From contig CM076854.1 of the NCBI GenBank assembly GCA_039519185.1, positions 155,554,166 through 155,618,165 of the forward strand: 64,000 bases of DNA. Direction: 5' to 3'. Source of the DNA: Astragalus membranaceus (Eukaryota; Streptophyta; Magnoliopsida; Fabales; Fabaceae). Below are positions 53,811-64,000 of this stretch, in pieces. Every line of letters starts with the position of its first letter. The first letter of the stretch is position 1. The notes below the pieces were generated by a model. It ran no database searches and was not told the DNA's origin. It saw nothing but the letters and a program-made list of their open reading frames with translations. The position numbers and the translations under genes were made by a program.

Positions 53811-55117
53811 TTTTTTTTTTCAAATTTTAGTTTATCTATACACCCTGGTTATACGAATTTTGGTCATTCATCACATTCTACTATAATTCAAAACTAAAAT
53901 TCATCACATTCTCCCAACAAATAGAAACTTAAATTCATCACATTATACTTTATACATCCAAAGCTAAAATTCATCCGTTTAAGTAAGAATTCTACACTTT
54001 AAGTACAAAATACATCTAAAGCTAAATTACATTGTACTTAAATTCATATACAACAAACAGAACAACACAGTCACAAACAGAACAACACGGTCACTTAAAT
54101 CACATTCTACATCATAAACATCACTAGGCTTGATATTGATATAGTTGAAATTGATTTCAAGAATAAATGGAGTGCTCAGCTTGAACACAACTAATGACTA
54201 TCCAGGACCTGTTGTAAACACAGAGGGATCAGCAGAGGACTGTACAAAGTCATTTGTGGGATGCTTGTTTCAAGCCATAGAGAGAAACCACAGCTTGTGA
54301 GTTGTCTCAGGTGACTTGCTCCTCTAGTGCAAATCAAACCCAGAGTCCACAAGCACAAGAAGAAGACTACAAAAAATGAATATAAAAATGGTCTAGTAAG
54401 TACCTTCAATTTGTATTTGATAGAGCAAGTTCTTTAAATCAGTTAGTTCACCATAATAAAAATCCCCAAAAAAATTACTACTCACCATGAGCAATGTTGG
54501 ATTTGTGCAGCTTCTACTTTGAATTTGAAATGAAGCTAGTGATCTTCTTGTGCAGCCATGGTCTTCAATATCAAAAGGTGTCCATATTGCTTAACTATAT
54601 GACAGGAAAAGTATAAAATAGGACCTGCATATGCAATATGTCCATTTAGTTACTGTGACAAACAAGTGCATAATAATCAAACACATGTCAATATCAATAA
54701 ATAAACCAACAGAACCCATTCTCTCTTTCATTCTGATAATGTGAATGCATAGTATACCAACTAGAGTAAAATAAGAAACAAAAGGAAAATGGTAATGACT
54801 GCTGTAGTGATCAATTTTCTGGACTCCAACTTCAAAATTTTTAAGAGTGGAATGTATCATCCAATAAGATCACACAAGTTATACATTGCAATTAAAACAA
54901 GAGCATACCTGAAACAAATGGAAAACATCAACTCTTAAGGTTCCAAATACATGACACAACACAATGTAATGAACCAAGAATATAACTGTGGAAAAGTCCA
55001 TTCCCTCCTTTACCAGATGTTGCTAAATCCAACTGTGGAAAATAAATAGATAAAATAACATTAGAACTTAGAAGTCAAATACATATTATCCTAGAGGAAT
55101 CAAAGTTTACAAACAAG
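53811..55117. other. Pack-CACTA interior, unassigned
   Basis: This AT-rich sequence has AAATTCATCACATT repeats (53870-53960). A few splice-like sites are visible, but no protein domain is recognised. It may hold the 3' end of a captured gene. Confidence 0.45.
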
Positions 55118-55369
55118 TTAATATATAATATTTACAATTAACACAGCCAAAGTGCTGAAGAAAAAGAGACTATATCCAAACAAATTTCGCCGCCTTGTAT
55201 TGATTTTGGCCTCATTGTAAGCTAGTATTGCTAGTGTTCCAAATGCAAATGGCTGATATACAAGAGTTAATCTCAACCATTCATATATTTTTATGTTCAA
55301 CAATACCTCCTTATGAACAAAGGAGGGACCAAAATTCAAAATGAAGTCTACCAAGACCATTCTTAACAT
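55118..55369 (-). pseudogene. Fragment of an equilibrative nucleoside transporter (ENT) gene
   Basis: The ORF contains LTLVYQPFAFGTLAILAYNE and INTRRRNLFGYSLFFFSTLA (conserved part about 55141-55280). This matches the second membrane region of plant ENT transporters, where LVYQPFA and R-x-R-N-x-x-GY are typical. Flanking residues (to 55369) look intronic. The rest of the gene is absent, so it cannot be functional alone. Confidence 0.7.
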
Positions 55370-56060
55370 TAGAGAGTTGAATGATCAAAACTACCAAATA
55401 GCAAAGGGAAATACCTTCTGATGAGCACACCAAGGATGAAACCTGACAGAGCAATCAACAATCCTGCACTCTATACAAGAACCTCCCCATCGATTGCAAA
55501 TAGAACAGACCTGGCAGAAGTAATATACGAGAAAACATGGCAAATATCAAATGCTGCCAAAAATATATTTAGCTGTAAAACAAATTTGAACATATTTATT
55601 TGTAAAGGCATATCATAAAGACAACAAATTTCTCCATTCTCGTAGTTTATAACTATTATAACACCATTTCCTTTATTTTGACACTATATATAACCCTGAA
55701 GGAGGAAAAAGTTGTAGTTAATTGACCCTTAAATACTCTATATAATCCAGTGTTCAGTCTTTTGAAAAGCAGATTCAGCCTCCACCTTCTCTCGTTCAGC
55801 CATCTGAAATGTAGATTCAGTATCCACCTTCACTTGTTCAGTCATTTTAAATGTAGATTCAGTCTCCACGTTCACTCGTTCAGCCATTTGAAATGTAGAT
55901 TCAGCCTCCACCTTAGCTCGTTTAGCTTGTGACTCCTCTACAGTGACAAAAGCAAATGATTACTAAAATCAAATAATCAATTAAAACACCAACAAAAACC
56001 CATGTTGAAAAGTTAATAACACAGTCTCCTTTAATTTTGACCATTTATTTACTACTACTT
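55370..56060. other. Pack-CACTA interior with a short tandem repeat
   Basis: At 55755-55925 four units of about 50 bp repeat GAAATGTAGATTCAG(T/C)(A/C)TCCACCTT. No domain is recognised. A minus-strand phrase near 55435-55500 is hydrophobic (GLLIALSGFILGVLI) and might be a further transporter piece, but I cannot support that. Confidence 0.4.
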
Positions 56061-56062
56061 AC

Positions 56063-56492
56063 TTGAAGGTCCAAGTGGGATAATGTGTTTAGCCAGCAAC
56101 TTATTCATCTTGAACATGTCAGTGCAGTCAGTGTCAAACAGGGAACGCAGAGCATCATCACAAATTATCTTCCTTTTGTTACTAGGATCTTGTAGGTTGT
56201 TTTTCCTTATGTATGCCCACAGCTTCCTCACAATCTGAATCGAGCATATCAAATAGTTTCAAAAAATCATTTGAACCCATGGTTCATTTCAGATAAATGA
56301 AAACTCAAGCATTAACAATTGACAACAAACTTGTTAACACACGGAGGATGCTTGTTAGATTGGAAAATATGAAAAGCTACCTCAGTTCTTGGCAGGGCGG
56401 GTTCACCAACAACTGCTTGAAGTTCAGGAGAAACATCACAAACCTTGTTTAGACCACCTGCACCCCCTTTTCTTTTGCCTCCAGTTGGAACA
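56063..56492 (-). pseudogene. SWIB-domain protein gene fragment (two exons)
   Basis: Exon 56492-56381 encodes GGAGGLNKVCDVSPELQAVV and VGEPALPRTE. Exon 56234-56063 encodes IVRKLWAYIRKNNLQDPSNK, RKIICDDALRSLF and MFKMNKLLAKHI. Acceptor TTACCAG, donor GAG|GTAGC, acceptor ATTCAG and donor TCAA|GTAAGT are all canonical, and the exons join in frame to give most of a SWIB/MDM2 domain. Such proteins act in chromatin remodelling or organelle nucleoids. Only the domain region is present, inside the CACTA element. Confidence 0.85.
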
Positions 56493-56999
56493 CTGGTAAT
56501 TCATTTATAAAGAAAACAAGAAGACACCATTTTGATATGTTAATTCTATAACACGGACCATGCCATTTTACATACTCAAAGCTAATCCGAGCAATATGAT
56601 GCAATACTCTTAACAATAACCATATAAACAGCTCGCGGATAATGGTTATCTGGCTGAACTGAAGGCTAATTGTTTATAAGGCTGAACTGAACTAAACAAT
56701 ATTCACATTCACATAAAAAATGTATATAAACTAAAGTGTCTACCTGTAGAGGTGATTTTGAGCGCATAATAAAACAAGTATTTTCTATACCATAGTCTTC
56801 AATATAGCTCTTTGATTTCTTGTTTTCTTCTCTGTTGATGTGTGTGTGTGTGTGTGTGAGTCCATTCAACAAGTGGTTGAATATCTTGCAAAGAAACAGA
56901 AAACACAGAGTTAGAAATCTCTCAAGTGGAGCTGTATTATATCAATTTCTATGTTTTGTGATTTGCACATTTTTGATGCATTGACACTCCTTTGTTCAA

Positions 57000-57110
57000 A
57001 TATGCATGTAACCTACCTTGTAAACACCTTTAAAGCCATTGTTCTGAAAAAGATCATCCAAATCATCAAAATGATCAACCTCCTGCGGAGTGCAGACATA
57101 GGATTCATGA
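57000..57110 (-). pseudogene. Possible captured exon, acidic, unidentified
   Basis: On the minus strand acceptor CCGCAG is followed by EVDHFDDLDDLFQNNGFKVF and donor CAAG|GTAGG, an open exon-like unit of about 70 bp. I do not recognise the gene. It lies between the NPH3 and SWIB fragments and has the same orientation. Confidence 0.4.
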
Positions 57111-57585
57111 GAAAATAATTATTGACAATCCAATCTTAGGATGCATGAAATTAGCTTATAATTACAAGCAGAGATTAAATACTAAATTGGGCATAATTTA
57201 GATCAAATTAGTATGTTCAACTATTCTTTTTATACCTTCCACGCCTCAGTATAGATGCATGAAGATCAACAGAAGCAGAATAACGATCCTCCATATGCTT
57301 CCTCCTACCTCTCTTACAATACAAAGAAAACCCTCTTCTTTTGAAAATTACTTGATTTGGTTCACCATGTTTTGTACATTATTATTTACTAGAATTGAAT
57401 GGTAACTAATTTTAAAAAGACGCATAATTTCCAGTTCCACCGAACAAACAGAGCCATGCACCGGCACCTGAAAAGACGCATAATTTCCAGCAGTTGTGAC
57501 AGCAACCTCAACAGCAGCCTTGGAAGAAGAAAGAAAAGAACTTTGAGGGAAGAAAAGATTGGTAAAAGTTAAGATAGATAGCTAC

Positions 57586-57917
57586 CTTGTGCAAGTGAAA
57601 CTTGGCTTCTCTAATTTGAACTAGAAGATCACTTGGAATATCAGCTGAAACATACCTGCATATGAAAGAGAGGAAATGTTATCAAAAGTTCAAAACAATA
57701 TTATCAGAAGTTTCAACTCAATCTTTATTTTCAAGTCACTACTAGTATCAGATCACAGCATAGAAGATTAAGCTGAAGATGCATTTGTTGTTCATTTAAC
57801 ATACCAAGAGTTGCCACTTTGGTGAAAACCTTCAATCTTAACACCGGGTTTGGTTGAGGTGAGAATTCCACCACCATATTCCCTTCCAGCTGCTACTTCA
57901 CTCTCTGATTCCCACAT
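57586..57917 (-). pseudogene. NPH3/RPT2-family (BTB) gene fragment, first two exons
   Basis: Exon 57917-57805 starts with ATG: MWESESEVAAGREYGGGILT, TKPGVKIEGFHQSGNSW. Donor TTG|GTATGT and acceptor TGCAG lead to exon 57655-57586: YVSADIPSDLLVQIREAKFH LHK split over the BTB start. The W codon is split across the intron exactly as the frame requires. This is the N-terminus of a plant NPH3-domain protein (photoreceptor/auxin signalling adaptors of CUL3). The rest of the BTB and NPH3 domains is missing. Because it keeps its own start codon, a chimeric transcript could use it. Confidence 0.82.
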
Positions 57918-59030
57918 GCTGAAAGTGAAAACCAGATTCAGAAAGTAAGTGTATTGGGATGGATTGTTTTGTTTATCTCAAACAAAAAGAAAAGTGGCTT
58001 TAAGGGGAGAAAATTGAGGAGGGATAAACAGCAAAATGATCAAAGTTTATGGAAAGGAGGGATAAACAGCAAAACAAGATTGAAGATTGCTGTGTCATGT
58101 GTCATATTAATAACTTATTGATAGAATCAAAGTGAATGCTCCTGATATAATGAAATTTGTAAGGTGTTAAAGTGAATGCTCCTAAAAACCAATTACTTCT
58201 ATTTTATGGTCCACTTCTGCTCCCTTTTGAAAATAGATTTCCTTCTATACTCCTGTAACAGTCAAACAAAACATTGATTCCAGAATCAAAGATATACCAT
58301 TTCCATCTTGCTATGTGAATATCTTCTAGCTTCAAAAAACATGAGAAATTAGAAAAATAAGAGAAAATTTAGGGGGAAACCATTTTAGAAAGCAATCACC
58401 AGTGGTATACAATGTTAAAGTTGAATGGAAAACATAAACTTAGTATTAGGCAGCAGGCCAAGTAAAACTTTTTCAAATACTGTCATTACTTGCAAAAAGG
58501 AAATGAATGTCTGTCAAAAGTTCAACACAGGAACTAGATGTGAAGCATAGTACAGAGACCATAGTTAAGCCTACAACCTGAGAAAAGAAGCCATGAGTTG
58601 CCACCCAAGTTAGAAGATCCCAAGCCCTTCAATTTCAAAATAAATAAGTTCAACCACAAAGGCTATGTGTTGTCTAATACCCCTGTGGAAACAGCAAGGC
58701 ATTACCTTCCCCATTTCAGATGAAAGTTTCTCAGCCCTCACTTTGCTCATCTTTAAGCATAACAGGATTCCTGTAAAAGAACCATATGGAAAAAATTACT
58801 TTGAGAAACAATGTCTACAAAAACAAGAATTCCACTACTCAGTAGTCATTAAAACTTCAACTATTAAAAAAGATTGACTTGCACCTTTTCAAATTACATA
58901 AATCCATGCAAAGCTAGTTCATGTAATTAATTTTTATTAGCAAAGAGAAATTTCTTTTTATGATATTAAAGTAGAAAAAGAGATGAAAACAAGTACAGTT
59001 TCATTTTTCAGGCTAGCTCTAGTTTAATAT
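57918..59030. other. Pack-CACTA interior, unassigned
   Basis: No domain is recognised. A phrase near 58705-58760 (minus strand, SKVRAEKLSSEMGK before GTAATG) could be another exon piece, but it is too short to name. Confidence 0.35.
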
Positions 59031-59040
59031 TTAATAATAA

Positions 59041-59155
59041 CAGTAAACGCCATAGTTATTGATATTGGGTCCAGGAGCTAAGTGAACCTTAATCATTCCA
59101 GTCTTTTTGTCAAGTTCATATTTGACCTTACTTCCCTTAGTGATCTCCACAACCT
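59041..59155 (-). pseudogene. Soluble inorganic pyrophosphatase exon fragment
   Basis: Acceptor CCCGCAG is followed by VVEITKGSKVKYELDKKTGM then IKV, the conserved strand near the N-terminus of plant soluble pyrophosphatases (which hydrolyse PPi in the cytosol). After IKV the sequence diverges (HLAPGPNINNYGVY). The metal-binding Asp residues lie in missing exons, so no activity is possible. It sits 75 bp from the SKS fragment, same strand. Confidence 0.78.
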
Positions 59156-59231
59156 GCGGGTAGCAATTAACCACTGAATAAGTAGAAACAATATAATATA
59201 GTTGAAAGGACTAACGGAAGCATGAAGATAC

Positions 59232-59598
59232 CTGATGGATCTTGCTTGGTTCATTGAGTAAGTTTTATCGTATTGATCATCTGGACCTGGTGGTAAAGGA
59301 CCTCTTGCATCCCCCTTAGAATTTGTATAGTGCAAGATACCAACTCCAGTAACTCTTTTCCAACGTGACTCATTCACAAACCTTGCACTTGCTACAATGT
59401 AGTAATCTGAACTTGCATTCTGATCCATTGTGATCAGAAAAGAATAAGATTGTCCAACATGAATATCTAAGCTAGTGTAGTTCTGTTGCGCGGTATACGA
59501 TCCCTCGGACTCTGCTAGAAATAAGTTATGGCTCTGAATCCTGAAATTCAGACTTGTTGATACTCCAACATTATGTACACGAAGGCGGTATGTTTTCC
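59232..59598 (-). pseudogene. SKU5-similar (SKS) multicopper oxidase-like exon fragment
   Basis: This is a 367-bp exon with acceptor CAACAG (59599) and donor ATCAG|GTATC (59232/59231). It encodes GKTYRLRVHNVGVSTSLNFR, SHNLFLAESEGSY, YTSLDIHVGQSYSFLITMDQ, NASSDYYIVASARFVNES and GPLPPGPDDQYDKTYSMNQA. These match the second cupredoxin domain of plant SKS proteins, GPI-anchored relatives of ascorbate oxidase. The frame is open throughout. Other exons are absent. Confidence 0.88.
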
Positions 59599-59599
59599 C

Positions 59600-60827
59600 T
59601 GTTGCACATTATGAAAAAAACCATTAAAAATTTAGCAGCAAAATCACTGTCAAGAATGTCATAACACCAAGCTTACAGCTACTTTTTGTCAAAAAAAAAA
59701 ACTTACAGCTATTTAAAACAAACTGTATTAAAGCATCAGCACAAAAACATCAAAGATAACTTCAAGTAGCAATCCAAGGAACAAAAAATTACAAACTGTA
59801 TATAAGCACCATAAATAATGATTCTTTCTAAAGCGAAATTTAAAATTTGAAATTTTCTTACATAAGGACTAATGGAGCTCATGTCACGATCCAACCACAG
59901 AGATTGTAAAGCTCTAGTTCCACTGTCTACAACTGTCACTACATAAATCATGTTCCATAACCTTGAGATGAAGGAAAATCACACAAGATGCGCCCAAGGT
60001 TACAAACACAGTGGCTGCATTAGTAATATAATTAGTATGATAAACTTAAAAACGAAATCATTCACCCTAACACCAAACAAACATAAAACAAATAATAAAC
60101 AAATCCTAAATCCTAAACGAAATCGCACAAAAATCAAACAAACACAAAGTACCCATTGTTAGGGTTGACTACAAATCGCACAACCTCAACAACCCACAAA
60201 TCAAACAAACACAGAATATCCATTGTGTTCTTGACTCAAGAGATGGAGACTCTTACCCTAATAATAGTGTTCTTCTTTGGGGTTTTAGGCCAGCGGGCAT
60301 CAAGATCAGCGACGACGGTTGTACGTAACAGCCGCGAACTGAGTGTCGCCATTCCTCTGTTTTTGCATAGTGAAGAGAGCGATTATTGCGTTGAGGTTGG
60401 CGAAGGAGAGAACCAACGAATTAGGGTAACCGGCGAAAAAGGGAGGGAGAAGAAGAGAGCGTTGAGTAGGTTCGCGAAGGTTGGGTGAGAGAGTTGAGAG
60501 CATGGAAAACAGAGAGTGGGAGGGCGAGATGATCAGCATCGTGGAGGTTAATCGTTGCATCTGAGTTTGAGATCGTGAAACCCTAGCAGAGCGAGGTGAA
60601 GAAGACGAAGAGAAGAACGGTGAGGAAAAGTTTGAGATCGTGGAGGTTAATCGTTTCTTGTTTTCTTCTCTGTTGAGGGAGTGAGCGTGAGCAAGGGTGA
60701 CGGTGAGGGGAGTGAGCGTGAGGAAGAGGAAAGGGTGAGCGTGAGGAAGAGGAAAGGGTGAGCGTGAAGGGAGTGAACGTGAATTCTCTTGAGGGTGAGA
60801 GTGAGCAAAGATATTTTCAGTACTTTA
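59600..60827. other. Pack-CACTA 5'-side interior
   Basis: No domain is recognised. 60240-60620 is GC-richer and could be the first exon and leader of a chimeric minus-strand transcript (a minus-strand ORF of 84 codons at 60560-60306). The GTGAGCGTGAGG-type tandem repeats at 60680-60790 are G-rich. Confidence 0.4.
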
Positions 60828-61080
60828 GAAGTCAGGCGTTATTCGCTTGACTTTAAAATTTTACCTCTTAATTACAAGTTTGCCACCGTGTCTACTTATG
60901 TAGTCACGCATCTGATAGCATGACTTTAAAAGTCTAATTTTTTTCCTATTTTTCACTTTAGAAGTCAGGCGTGTAATCGCTTGACTTTAAAACTCGCGAG
61001 TTTTGCCTCTTAATTACAAGTTTGCCACCGCCTCAACATATAAAGTCAGGCATTTGAGCGCCTGACTTTAAATGTCTAAT
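60828..61080. repeat. Right subterminal repeats of the Pack-CACTA
   Basis: Three units contain GAAGTCAGGCGT...CGCTTGACTTTAAAA, with the spacer TTACAAGTTTGCCACCG repeated twice. They mirror the left subterminal repeats. Confidence 0.85.
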
Positions 61081-61104
61081 TCTTTTCCTGATTTTGCACT
61101 AGTG

Positions 61105-61340
61105 AATAGTACTACCAAGTTGTATTAATTGAGGGAACAAGAAAACAAGAATTCAGCTAATAAAAGCACATTCATGTACAACCTAATTGAAGGAAAATGA
61201 CACAAGCAAATGAAAGAGAGGACAAGGAAGGAATTCAGAAATGAGGTCACACAATACACACTAGACTCAACTTTCTTTTCTCTCACATATACTACTCATC
61301 TCTTAACAAAGTGTCCCCACATGGGGTGCATACTATTCAT
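61105..61340. other. Short gene-free stretch
   Basis: This lies between the Pack-CACTA end and the gypsy remnant. Nothing is recognised; A-rich plus-strand text. Confidence 0.4.
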
Positions 61341-62870
61341 GCGGTTGTTGCGCCTAGGGCCCTTGGCACGTGTGCCTGTGCTGCCACTCGCGCCCAACTC
61401 TTCACTTAGACCTATTGGCTCCATGCTTTCCACATCAACATCTGGTTCAATATAACAATACCACGCCCTTTAAAAACAACCTTGACCTCAAGATTGAAAT
61501 TAGGAAATTGCTCATGAAACTCCGAGACATCTTCCCAAAACTTGATCACCAATTTCAAAAGACAGATCATATCTTTTCTTGTCAGCTTGTGTTTTCATTA
61601 CTTGTTGAACTCTTTCCAAATTCGCCTTAAGCTCATTAAGAATTCTATCACGGTTCCTTAACTGCTCTTGCAAATCAGGTGGATCATTAGCAGAGGAAAC
61701 ATATCTGGTTATCATAGGAAGGTTCCTTACATAGAGAGCCTTAATTAAATGGCGTCATACCTATGCCTGCCCAATTAAGAGCCTTAGACCAAGCTTTTGG
61801 GTTCTCAAATGTGAAGCAACGCAGAAACATCTCTAGACAGTTATTGACAATTTCAAATTGGCAATCAAATTGAGGTTGGTAGGAAGAGCTCACAACAAGA
61901 GTGGTATATTGGAGGTGGAACAAGTGCTGCTAGAATTTGCTAGTGAATACCTTGTCTCTGTTAGAGACAATAGACTCAGAAATGCCACATAACTTGACCA
62001 CATTTGCCATAAAAATTTCAGCAACAGTCTTGCTTTTGTAGTCATCTTTAAGGGGCATGAAATGAGCATACTTGGTCAATCTATCCAGTACCACCATAAT
62101 AAATGTGAACCCAAAAAAGGAAGGTAAGCATGTGATGAAATCCATAGCTATATCCTCCCAAACTTGGCTAGGAATAGGCAAGGGTTGCAGCAATCTTGCC
62201 GGGGGAGTATTCAAGGATTTAGCCTTTTGACAGATAGCACAAGTAGCAATGAAGGCCTTAACATCTTTCCTTAACTTAGGCCAAAAGAATTGGGATGCAA
62301 TTCTGGATACAGTTCGGGCTACACCAAAATGGCCTCCTCTAGGGGATTCATGGACTTCTTTGAGAATTGTTTGAATCAGGGAACTACCAACAGGGATAAC
62401 AAGTCGACCCTTCCAATACACTAGCCCCTCCTTGGTGAAATAATGATCTACCAGTATTGTGCGATAATTGTTTACAACCCTTCATTCACAGTTATTTCAT
62501 CTCTCAATTGTTGCAGAAAATTGGTATCAGGTTCTGACCAAGCTATCACCATAACTTAAGACAAGGTATCAACAACTTGGTTGTCTTTGCCCACTTATAT
62601 TCAATTTTAAAGTCATAGCCCAAAAATTTGTGAATCCATGCTTGTTCTAGAATCGGCAGAGTTTGATCAAGTAGACTATGCATGCTCTTCTGACTTGTCC
62701 TTAGTACGAACTGATGGCCCAATAAATAATGCCTGAACTTTGCCATAGTAGTTGTAATGGTAGTTGAAGGCCATGGTTAGTGCGTCGAGGCTGCAAGCCT
62801 GCGAGGCTGCAACTAATGGAACCAAGTAAAGATAAACGCTAGACCAAAAAATCAACACCCTTCTTTATTG
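61340..62870 (-). pseudogene. Ty3/gypsy (chromovirus-like) pol remnant: RNase H end and integrase
   Basis: Read on the minus strand: RNase H C-terminal text (62870-62546: HYLLGHQFVLRTSQKSMHSL, FLGYDFKIEYK). The integrase finger and core follow (62421-61930: HESPRGGHFG, ATCAICQKAKS, WEDIAMDFITCLP, VVLDRLTKYAHFMPLK, SIVSNRDKVF). The Glu-bearing motif is at 61890-61850 in another frame (YQPQFDCQFEIVNNCLEMFL). An integrase C-terminal piece lies at 61715-61530 (QADKKRYDLSFEIGDQVL). Several frameshifts and stops separate them, and no LTR was found. The order and motifs fit plant chromoviruses such as the Tekay/Reina group. Confidence 0.8.
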
Positions 62871-63160
62871 CACCCCCCTTTCTACTCACTAAACACCTTT
62901 GATCTTCTGAAAAGACAAAAATACTCTTAATGAACAAAAAAGTTTTAAGCGCATAACTTTTTTTTCTGGCTTTCAATGGGTACAATACTATAGTATCGTG
63001 GCATATATTTTGCGACACACTCCATATACGCTATCAAGGTACCGAACCAGTTCAATACCATGATACTGTATTTGTTAATTCTGAAACAACAAACATGGTA
63101 CCTTGGTACCGAACCAGTTCAGTACCTTGGTACCAAACAGTGCTCAGTTGTGATTTTTTT
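62871..63160. other. Gene-free stretch with GGTACC-rich repeats
   Basis: Short imperfect repeats of GGTACCTTGGTACCGAACC (63040-63055 region and 63096-63138) contain GGTACC palindromes. No gene is seen. Confidence 0.5.
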
Positions 63161-63400
63161 CCCAAGAAACAGATAAGGTGGTGGTTAGCGAGGGGTGATT
63201 GTGGTGGTGGTTAAAGGGAGGTGGTGGTGGTGAAGAAGAAGAGAGGGGAGAAGGAGGTGGTGGTGGTGGTGAGAGGAACAAAGAGATGGCGGTGGTGGTA
63301 GTGGTTGTGAGAGGGAGAAAGAGATGGTGGTGGTGAGTGGGAGGTGGTGGTGGTGGTGGTGAAAGGGGTATTTTGTGAATTGAAGAAGAGGGAGGGAGAG
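63161..63400. repeat. GGT/GGTGGT-rich low-complexity tract
   Basis: The plus strand is dominated by GGTGGTGGT and GAGGG; the minus-strand ORF of His and Pro is a by-product. Confidence 0.85.
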
Positions 63401-63488
63401 TGTAGGAAGTGGTTTTGGGTTTTTTTTTAGAAATTGGGGGTGTTTGTGAGTACGAGGGGGAGTATAATAAAAAATGTCAAAAAGCAAT

Positions 63489-63509
63489 ATATATATATAT
63501 ATATATATG
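63489..63509. repeat. (TA)n microsatellite, left of MITE
   Basis: An alternating AT run of about 21 bp directly abuts the foldback element. Confidence 0.85.
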
Positions 63510-63900
63510 AGTTAGGATATATTGACACCAGATGTCAAACTTAACGACTTACACCAGCTAATAATTTCACGTATAAAATGAAATTTATAAATCCGACCAT
63601 TGAATAACATGATATTATCTTTGAGATCATATATATCAAATTTCATAATAATCCGAAATCATTTGACGGTCCATCACACTACTCTATTTCGATGGCTAAT
63701 ATGTTATTCAAAAGATAAACAAATGCGTGTTGTTCGATAACACACCTATGGGTATCCAATTTTTTTGAAATTTGATATACATGACCACAAGGATAATATG
63801 ATGTTATTTAACGGCCGGATTGATAAATTTCATTGTTTATATGAAGTTATTAATTGGTGTAAGTCGTTAAGTTTGACACTTGCTGTCAATATATCTTGAC

Positions 63901-63901
<1 letters not shown>
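63510..63901. mobile_element. Foldback MITE, about 390 bp
   Basis: The ends form long inverted repeats: GGATATATTGACACCAG...TGTCAAACTTAACGACTTACACCA on the left against TGGTGTAAGTCGTTAAGTTTGACA...GTCAATATATC on the right (written in parts; arms about 45-50 bp, pairing continues with mismatches further in). A (TA)n run flanks both sides, so TA is the likely target. It is non-coding. The superfamily is not assigned. Confidence 0.72.

Positions 63902-63984
<83 letters not shown>
63902..63984. repeat. (TA)n followed by (GA)n microsatellite
   Basis: TATATATATATATATA (63902-63919) passes into about 32 GA units to about 63984. Confidence 0.9.
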
Positions 63985-64000
63985 CCCATGCTTACTATTT

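Larger units (their letters stand above)
53382..61104 (-). mobile_element. CACTA-like element carrying several host gene fragments (Pack-CACTA)
   Basis: It is 7.7 kb, with terminal repeats CACTAGTGCAAAA at 53382 and TTTTGCACTAGTG ending at 61104, and 3-bp TSD AAT at 53379-53381 and 61105-61107. Both ends have subterminal repeats built on AAGTCAGGC/GCCTGACTT (53400-53810 and 60828-61080). No transposase is seen. The interior carries exon fragments of at least five unrelated genes, all on the minus strand: SKS oxidase, pyrophosphatase, NPH3, SWIB and ENT. Introns are kept, so the capture was from DNA. The strand given is that of the fragments. Confidence 0.88.

Noticed and set aside
59736..59951. 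71-codon minus-strand ORF as a further captured gene
   Set aside because: Hydrophobic and short, without a family motif; not supported.
63185..63487. His-rich minus-strand ORF
   Set aside because: GGTGGT microsatellite-like tract.
1..64000. tRNA, rRNA or organelle-derived genes
   Set aside because: I found no cloverleaf with A and B boxes, no rRNA blocks and no plastid or mitochondrial gene text; the tRNA-like matches are retrotransposon primer sites.

Overview
The window is nuclear DNA from a flowering plant, most likely a papilionoid legume. The evidence is an Ogre-type Ty3/gypsy element, a Mutator-like element with the acidic PB1-like/MuDR architecture common in legumes, spliced genes with GT-AG introns, and captured exons of ordinary plant genes. 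It is a repeat-rich interval with one host gene that looks intact: an aquaporin (PIP2 type) on the minus strand at 48520-50003. Family names come from protein motifs and element structure read by eye; no database search was possible.

Layout 1-34633: one decayed Mutator-like element (MULE, minus strand, left end outside the window) has been cut into three pieces by LTR elements. (i) A solo LTR (TG...CA, TSD ACTTT, 1177-27021, probably Ty1/copia) split its C-terminal zinc-knuckle region. (ii) A 22.7-kb Ogre (1489-24194, minus strand, TSD CACAT) and a 1.27-kb gypsy-like solo LTR (25258-26530, TSD TCGTT) later entered that solo LTR. (iii) A second Ogre-related solo LTR (28766-32012, TSD ATCCT) split the MULE catalytic region. 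The Ogre has both LTRs, PBS, PPT, a gag-pro exon, a short intron that rejoins pro to RT in frame, dual RNase H and integrase. Between its PBS and a truncated ORF1 it carries exons and introns of a host ABCA1-like transporter gene in the opposite orientation, with a 5'-truncated LINE inside one intron.

Layout 34634-48500: a stretch with CACTA-type ends is split by a complete 11.1-kb Athila-type element (36008-47136, TSD ATAAG). Its two 1391-bp LTRs differ at three positions by my reading. It has an unbroken 1769-codon gag-pol and an unbroken 418-codon second ORF. Its LTRs and its pol/ORF2 spacer carry a repeated palindrome, CGCACGATCCGTGCG. A decayed CACTA Tnp2-like N-terminus follows.

Layout 48500-64000: the PIP2 aquaporin gene; a (CT)n tract; two small CACTA elements nested one in the other (51019-53332 and 52089-53256); then a 7.7-kb CACTA-like element (53382-61104, TIR CACTAGTGCAAAA, TSD AAT). 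That last element carries exon fragments of at least five unrelated host genes (SKS multicopper oxidase, soluble pyrophosphatase, NPH3/BTB, SWIB domain, ENT nucleoside transporter), all in the same orientation. The window ends with a decayed chromovirus-like pol fragment, a GGT-rich tract and a foldback MITE sitting in a TA microsatellite.

The two most notable observations are the multi-gene Pack-CACTA and the Ogre with a captured, intron-containing ABCA1 segment. Next are the palindrome clusters of the Athila element, the phased ATCGATT array, and a MULE motif that appears in its end, in its introns and as in-frame coding repeats.
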